Below, one piece after another: positions 5,718 to 9,877 of a DNA stretch of 9,877 nucleotides (positions are counted from its first letter, which is position 1; every line of letters begins with the position of its first letter). A model generated the notes under the pieces. The model made no database searches, was not told where the DNA came from, and was given only the letters and a program-made list of their open reading frames with translations. Made by a program: the position numbers and the translations under genes. This DNA is from Chitinophaga pinensis. Lineage in GTDB: Bacteria > Bacteroidota > Bacteroidia > UKL13-3. Location of the stretch: contig CAMCJW010000088.1 of the NCBI GenBank assembly GCA_945875195.1, positions 1 through 9,877 on the forward strand. The letters are read 5' to 3'.

Positions 5718-7967
5718 CTAAATCTTATACCTAAAACCACCATAAAACATCCTACCAAAAACAGGGCCCCATGTCATACTAGCATCAAAATAAGTTCCAA
5801 AAGGAGTTGCTCCATCTAAGATGGCATTGGGTTGCTGGAAGTTAAAAATATTCTCACAACCAACATATACATCAATCCTTTTCTTGAAGCTTTTACTCAC
5901 TTGAGCATTAATCATGGTAAAAGGATCAGACTGGTTATTTAACCTCATTGGTTCAGGGTTACCTTGTGTAGATGGAATACGTTTTTGCCCAACCCAGTTG
6001 GCTGTTAAATCAAAATTCCATTTGCTTTTTGTGGTGTAAGATAAATTAACAAACCACCTATTTTGAGCAATCATTGGAACTGATAATAAGGCTTGGTTGT
6101 ATTGTGTTTTCACATCAAGCCAACGGTAGGCAAACCTTACATCAAACCTGCGAATTGGTTGGTAATCGATTTGAAGCTGTAAACTCCTGCTATATGAAGC
6201 ACCATTCAATTGATAAAACAGAACTTGCTGTGCGTTTGCATCTCTATCTACTACAACTTGCTTATCAAAAACAGTATAATAATAATCAATTCCAAATGAA
6301 CCTTTTTGGTAATTCAATTTGAATTCATGGTTTACATTTACACCAAAATTCCAAGCCTCCTCTGCACTAAATCCATAAGCCGTCTTCGGCAAAAATGAAT
6401 TGGTAAAATTCCAAGTCCGCGCACTAATGAGTGTGCCCATATTTTCACTAATGACATTTGAAGTACGCCAGCCCTTTCCCGCCACTGCCCTAAATACAGT
6501 GGTAGCCAAGGGTGCATAACGCAAATGAAGTCGAGGTATAAATTTCCAATCAAAATAATTGTGGTAATCTATTCTTGCCCCAGCAACCAAAGTAAATATT
6601 GCTAAGTAAGAATAAGTGTATTCTGTAAAGGCTCCACTTACCTGTTCATTTCTATTAAAAACATAAGACTGTTTGTTGAATAATTTTTCGTCGACAATAT
6701 CTGTTTGGTTGCTAAAACCTGCACGAATTCTATGGTTTGTGTTACCTATAATATCTTGATAAATTAAATTTGCGTAATAACTTGTTTGTTCACCTTTATA
6801 TAAATTATTCCCAAAATAATTATCATATTTTTGGTTGGAGGCACTCGCCTGGAATCCAATACTGCGGTATTTAAATCGAGGGAAAACATAACCTAATTTC
6901 ATAAAACCACTCAGCCTTTCTGCATCAATTTTTGTTCCGTAAACAGTATTGTTGGCAGTGTCTTGCATACTTTCTTTAAAGTTAACTTGGCCGCCAATTT
7001 TATTGTCTTTTACGTATTGAACCGAGGCATGGAATACCAATCCTGTTTTGTTATCTATAAACATGCGGTACAAAATATTTGCCTGTTCACCTAATGGATT
7101 ATCCAAATAGCCATCCTTGTTTTGGTCCATTCGCAATGAGTAGGTACTGCCATGTAAAAAGAGCGCATGCGAAAACTTTTTAGTAGGCTGAAATGCCAAT
7201 ACCAAGTTGGTTTCGTACCTTCCACCTTGGCTTGCATAAGCATTCAAATATACTTTCTCTTTAACCACAGGTTTGTGTAACTCTACATTAATTTGACCCG
7301 AAATACTTTCGAATCCATTTACCACAGAGCCCATTCCTTTGCTTACTTGGATTGAATTAACCCAAGTGCCTGGAATATAGTTTAAGCCAAAATTTGTTGC
7401 AATGCCTCTAATTCCGGGCATTTGCTCCATGCTCATTTGGGTGTATTGGCCAGCAAGACCAAGCATTTGAATTTGTTTTGAACCAGTAATGGCATCACTG
7501 TAGGCAACATCCACGCTTGGGTTTGTTTCAAAGCTTTCGGATAAATTGCAACAAGCTGCCTTGAACAATTCCTTTTCATTCATGATGGTTGTTTTCCATG
7601 GATCAATAAATGAAACTTCCGAAGACTTACGCTCGTATGAAATAACTGCATCTGCGAAATTTCTTTTACTAATCATCAATACCTTTAAATAATTACCGCC
7701 ATTTACGGTAATGGTATCGTTTTTAAAACCCAAAGCCTGCACTACCAGTTGATTGCTTTTGATATCAATGGGAATATGAAATACGCCATTGCTATCAGTA
7801 CTTACAGCGCGGATATTACCAATCCAATGAACAATAGCACCAGCTATGGGTTCAATGCCGCCCTTTTGCGTAGTTTCAACAACTACACCATTAAGCACAA
7901 TAGCATTTTGGGCACTTAATTTCATGAATGAAATCATGCCCAACAAAAAAACAAGGAATACCTTCAT
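5718..7967 (-). CDS. TonB-dependent outer-membrane receptor, probably for a metal (copper?)
   Basis: This outer-membrane beta-barrel takes up a substrate using TonB energy. The start at 7967 gives a clean signal peptide (about 1-20, ending KLSAQ) and a 749-residue protein; an in-frame ATG at 8009 would bury the signal. Order: signal, carboxypeptidase-regulatory-like domain (about 21-98, with the DSNGVFHIP turn at 58-66), plug (about 120-232, including NPSVDV at 149-154, IQMLGLAGQY at 166-175 and GFESISGQINVEL at 218-230), then a barrel to the aromatic-rich end FYGGFRYKI. A Cys139-Cys140 pair in the plug (AACCNLSESFETN) is a mark I associate with receptors found beside HMA-domain proteins in Bacteroidota. 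The ATG shares its A with the TAA of the upstream HMA gene, implying translational coupling. No SusD partner is present, arguing against a polysaccharide receptor. The metal identity is inferred. Confidence 0.9.
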   Translation of the reverse strand: MKVFLVFLLGMISFMKLSAQNAIVLNGVVVETTQKGGIEPIAGAIVHWIGNIRAVSTDSNGVFHIPIDIKSNQLVVQALGFKNDTITVNGGNYLKVLMISKRNFADAVISYERKSSEVSFIDPWKTTIMNEKELFKAACCNLSESFETNPSVDVAYSDAITGSKQIQMLGLAGQYTQMSMEQMPGIRGIATNFGLNYIPGTWVNSIQVSKGMGSVVNGFESISGQINVELHKPVVKEKVYLNAYASQGGRYETNLVLAFQPTKKFSHALFLHGSTYSLRMDQNKDGYLDNPLGEQANILYRMFIDNKTGLVFHASVQYVKDNKIGGQVNFKESMQDTANNTVYGTKIDAERLSGFMKLGYVFPRFKYRSIGFQASASNQKYDNYFGNNLYKGEQTSYYANLIYQDIIGNTNHRIRAGFSNQTDIVDEKLFNKQSYVFNRNEQVSGAFTEYTYSYLAIFTLVAGARIDYHNYFDWKFIPRLHLRYAPLATTVFRAVAGKGWRTSNVISENMGTLISARTWNFTNSFLPKTAYGFSAEEAWNFGVNVNHEFKLNYQKGSFGIDYYYTVFDKQVVVDRDANAQQVLFYQLNGASYSRSLQLQIDYQPIRRFDVRFAYRWLDVKTQYNQALLSVPMIAQNRWFVNLSYTTKSKWNFDLTANWVGQKRIPSTQGNPEPMRLNNQSDPFTMINAQVSKSFKKRIDVYVGCENIFNFQQPNAILDGATPFGTYFDASMTWGPVFGRMFYGGFRYKI

Positions 7968-8326
7968 TAATCGTGGTGCGTATTGGGCTTTTCGCGGTAC
8001 AAACAACAATCAGGCAATTTGCTGTAAACCTCATCTGGAGCCTTTTTTGTTTCGGTATCGTGGCCACTTGCTGCTAGGGCATCTTGCACTTTATCGACTG
8101 TTATTTTATTTGGATTATAAATAAGCGTCATCATTTTAGTATCCACATCCCATTCCGCCGACTTAACGCCTTTTAAATCGCAAGCATCAGTGATGCGACT
8201 TTGGCATTGTGGGCAATTGCCATAAACTTTGAATGTTACTTTTTCGGTTTTACTTTTTTGTGCACTTGCACTTAAGGTGAATAGCATTACACCCATTAGG
8301 AAGAATATTTTTTGAATGTTTTTCAT
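7967..8326 (-). CDS. Secreted heavy-metal-associated (HMA) domain protein
   Basis: This small (119-residue) exported metal-binding protein is probably periplasmic. The start at 8326 gives a typical signal peptide (about 1-23, ending SASAQ) and is preceded by an A-rich leader; the longer in-frame start at 8455 adds an implausible Lys/Phe/Ile-rich leader and runs through the likely promoter. The ferredoxin-like HMA fold spans about 27-92, with metal loop YGNCPQC (C38, C41) in place of the more usual GMTCxxC and a further Cys49. The C-terminal tail adds PDCC (C107, C108) and ends in HHD (H117, H118), so more than one metal site is possible. Copper(I) is the usual ligand of CxxC HMA domains. As first gene of the operon with the TonB receptor, it may take metal from the receptor and pass it inward; this is inference. 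Confidence 0.88.
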   Translation of the reverse strand: MKNIQKIFFLMGVMLFTLSASAQKSKTEKVTFKVYGNCPQCQSRITDACDLKGVKSAEWDVDTKMMTLIYNPNKITVDKVQDALAASGHDTETKKAPDEVYSKLPDCCLYREKPNTHHD

Positions 8327-8367
8327 TTCGTTTTTTTTATACTTTAAAATTTGGTTCAAAAAGCAGT

Positions 8368-8375
8368 CAAATGTA
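8368..8375 (-). promoter_or_regulatory. -7 box for the HMA/receptor/galactanase operon
   Basis: On the - strand the sequence is TACATTTG, an exact match to TANNTTTG. Transcription would begin near 8361, leaving a leader of about 35 bases before the HMA ATG, ending in the A-rich AAAAAAAACGAAATG. The -33 TTG is not evident at the expected distance. The identical octamer occurs before typA. Confidence 0.5.
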
Positions 8376-8478
8376 AATTGAGGCTTTTTGAAAATAATAA
8401 AAAATGAATTGCCATATCTAAGCAAAATCATCAGCTTCAGCTTCAGCACAATCATAATTATCTGGGAAGATTTAACTC

Positions 8479-8656
8479 CTAAACAAACTCATGCGCATTA
8501 ATTCGTTGCCACAAAAATGGGTATATAATGGCATCCAAATCACTACCAGGTGCTAGATAAATGTCATTAATTTTTGTGTCTGTTTGAATAACTTAATACA
8601 AAGTTAACCCTTTTATCTACCAAATAATCAAGGAAATATTTTTTCCCCGAGGAAAA
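8479..8656 (-). pseudogene. Possible frameshifted remnant of an unknown gene
   Basis: Two overlapping - strand frames read like ordinary protein. The first (8656-8570) contains KKYFLDYLVDKRVNFVLSY. The second (8592-8479) contains INDIYLAPGSDLDAIIYPFL followed by WQRINAHEFV and a TAG stop. They can be joined by a one-base shift around 8581, giving a C-terminal fragment of about 58 residues. There is no start codon, and the upstream part is replaced by the typA promoter. I do not recognise the family. The amino-acid mix looks protein-like, but a fragment this short could be chance in AT-rich DNA. Confidence 0.22.
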
Positions 8657-8661
8657 TCACT

Positions 8662-8669
8662 TACATTTG
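8662..8669 (+). promoter_or_regulatory. -7 box for typA
   Basis: TACATTTG matches TANNTTTG exactly and is followed by CAGTCC, with the typA ATG at 8690. Transcription would begin near 8676, giving a very short leader of about 14 bases. A clear TTTG -33 element is missing; the expected place holds a T-rich run. Confidence 0.5.
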
Positions 8670-8689
8670 CAGTCCTTTTTTAGACAAAC

Positions 8690-9877
8690 ATGCAGAATAT
8701 CAGAAATATAGCTATTATAGCCCACGTTGACCATGGTAAGACTACTTTGGTTGACAAAATCATTCACCAAACTTCACTTTTTCGTGAAAACCAAGACAAA
8801 GGCGACTTAATCCTTGATAACAACGACCTTGAGCGTGAAAGAGGTATCACTATTTTGGCTAAAAATATCTCAGTAAATTACAAAGGCACCAAAATCAATA
8901 TCATCGATACGCCTGGTCACAGTGACTTTGGTGGCGAAGTTGAACGTGTATTGAATATGGCTGATGGGGTATTATTATTGGTTGATGCATTTGAAGGTCC
9001 AATGCCACAAACACGTTTTGTATTGCAAAAAGCTTTGGCTTTGGGTAAAAAACCAATTGTGGTAATTAACAAAGTAGACAAGCCTAATTGCCGCCCAGAT
9101 GAGGTGCATGATGCAGTATTTGATTTGTTTTTTAACCTTGAAGCAACAGAAGAGCAATTGGATTTTCATACCATGTATGGCAGTTCTAAAATGGGTTGGA
9201 TGGGCAGAGATTGGAAAAACCCTACAAGCGATTTTACAGAATTATTAGAAGATATTATCACTCAAATACCTGCGCCAGTTGTACCTGAAGGAAATTTGCA
9301 AATGCAAATCACTTCTTTGGATTACTCTTCATTTACTGGTCGTATTGCCATTGGTAGAATTTTACGTGGCAATATTAAAGTAAACCAACCTGTTAGTATT
9401 GTAAAACGTGATGGTTCGATCCAAAAATCTCGTATCAAAGAATTGTATACTTTTGAAGGTCTTGGAAAAATGAAAGTGGAAGAGGCTCTTGGTGGTGATA
9501 TTTGTGCCGTTATGGGTATAGATGGTTTTGAGATTGGTGATACCATTGCCGATTTTGAAAATCCTGAAGGTTTAATCCCAATTAAGATTGACGAACCTAC
9601 CATGAATATGTTGTTTTGTATCAACAACTCGCCATTCTTTGGTAAAGAGGGTAAGTTTGTTACCTCACGCCATTTACGTGATCGTTTGTTTAAAGAACTT
9701 GAAAAGAATTTGGCCTTACGTGTAGAAGAAACAGATGCAGCAGATTCCTATTTGGTATTTGGAAGAGGTATTCTTCACTTATCCATTTTAATTGAAACCA
9801 TGCGCCGCGAAGGCTATGAATTGCAGGTTGGTCAGCCTCAAGTTATTGTTAAAGAAATTGATGGCAAAAAATGTGAA
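8690..9877 (+). CDS. typA: Translational GTPase TypA/BipA, 3' end beyond the window
   Basis: This ribosome-associated GTPase of the EF-G family takes part in ribosome assembly and stress or cold adaptation. The visible part is 396 codons, open to the last base, of a protein usually near 600 residues. The G domain shows G1 AHVDHGKTT (11-19), switch I ERERGITI (48-55), G3 DTPGH (73-77) and G4 NKVD (127-130). The beta-barrel domain 2 covers about 203-295 and the EF-G domain III-like region about 305-380, with MRREGYELQV near 374-383. The C-terminal RNA-binding domain unique to BipA is cut off. The start is fixed by the conserved beginning NIRNIAIIAHVDHGKTT. It is divergent from the metal operon, with its own short leader. 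Confidence 0.97.
   Translation, partial: MQNIRNIAIIAHVDHGKTTLVDKIIHQTSLFRENQDKGDLILDNNDLERERGITILAKNISVNYKGTKINIIDTPGHSDFGGEVERVLNMADGVLLLVDAFEGPMPQTRFVLQKALALGKKPIVVINKVDKPNCRPDEVHDAVFDLFFNLEATEEQLDFHTMYGSSKMGWMGRDWKNPTSDFTELLEDIITQIPAPVVPEGNLQMQITSLDYSSFTGRIAIGRILRGNIKVNQPVSIVKRDGSIQKSRIKELYTFEGLGKMKVEEALGGDICAVMGIDGFEIGDTIADFENPEGLIPIKIDEPTMNMLFCINNSPFFGKEGKFVTSRHLRDRLFKELEKNLALRVEETDAADSYLVFGRGILHLSILIETMRREGYELQVGQPQVIVKEIDGKKCE

Larger units (their letters stand above)
8327..8689. other. Divergent intergenic region between the metal operon and typA
   Basis: This stretch of 363 bases carries a -7 box for each flanking gene, a small hairpin TTTTCC(8641-8646)/GGAAAA(8651-8656) next to the typA -7 box, and a possible frameshifted coding remnant on the - strand (8479-8656). 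The part at 8380-8478 shows only a short AGCTTC duplication near 8433-8446 and nothing else I can interpret. No tRNA-like or riboswitch-like fold was recognised. Confidence 0.6.

Noticed and set aside
5714..5758. Upstream in-frame start for the galactanase
   Set aside because: It would extend 41 bases into the receptor gene and place extra residues before a clean lipoprotein signal peptide beginning at 5713.
7968..8009. Upstream in-frame start for the TonB receptor
   Set aside because: It would overlap the HMA gene and mask the signal peptide that begins at 7967.
7846..8124. Open frame of 92 codons on the + strand
   Set aside because: It is antisense to the HMA/receptor junction, and its translation has no recognisable features.
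8433..8446. Tandem AGCTTC copies
   Set aside because: Two short copies only; too little for a repeat array or a binding-site cluster.
8327..8455. Upstream in-frame start for the HMA protein
   Set aside because: The extra 43 residues are low-quality, cross the likely -7 box at 8368-8375, and precede a normal signal peptide.
8491..8556. Small + strand open frame of 21 codons starting MRINSLPQKW
   Set aside because: It is short, lacks a promoter or ribosome site, and overlaps the more protein-like - strand reading.
9322..9627. Open frame of 101 codons on the - strand
   Set aside because: It is a shadow of typA, whose coding on the + strand is certain.
1..9877. CRISPR array, tRNA or rRNA genes, transposase or prophage genes
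   Set aside because: None were seen: there are no regularly spaced repeats, no tRNA-like folds noticed by eye, and no mobile-element proteins among the coding regions.

Overview
The window looks like a chromosomal segment of an AT-rich member of the Bacteroidota. The evidence is a Rho factor with a long Asn/Arg/Gln-rich insertion, a TonB-dependent receptor with an N-terminal carboxypeptidase-regulatory-like domain, a GH53 lipoprotein with a Bacteroidota-type Lys/Asp stretch after the lipid Cys, an FHS-type sugar permease, several TANNTTTG-type -7 promoter boxes, and A-rich leaders without clear Shine-Dalgarno sites. The genus cannot be fixed from the sequence alone.

Layout: (1) 1-1919, a promoter and the transcription terminator gene rho on the + strand, closed by a perfect 44-bp palindrome that should act as a bidirectional terminator. 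(2) 2083-2916, a tandem-domain universal stress protein on the - strand, convergent with rho; its stop codon lies inside a GC-richer hairpin that resembles a dispersed intergenic repeat. (3) 3147-4586, an FHS/FucP-type sugar:proton symporter on the + strand, divergent from usp. (4) 8326 down to 4646, a tightly packed three-gene operon on the - strand: a secreted heavy-metal-associated (HMA) protein, a TonB-dependent receptor of the type usually found beside such HMA proteins, and a GH53 endo-beta-1,4-galactanase lipoprotein. The first two genes share one base (TAATG) and the last two are 4 bp apart. The operon converges on the sugar permease across a shared hairpin terminator. (5) 8327-8689, a divergent intergenic region with a -7 box for each side and a possible frameshifted remnant of an unknown gene. 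(6) 8690 to the window end, the first 396 codons of the translational GTPase typA/bipA on the + strand.

Functionally, rho, usp and typA are housekeeping or stress genes. The accessory interest lies in the - strand operon. Its first two genes look like an outer-membrane metal (probably copper) uptake pair with unusual Cys-Cys and His-His elements, yet the third gene is a polysaccharide hydrolase. The convergent sugar permease could import sugars released by the galactanase. No CRISPR array, tRNA, rRNA, insertion sequence or prophage gene was seen.
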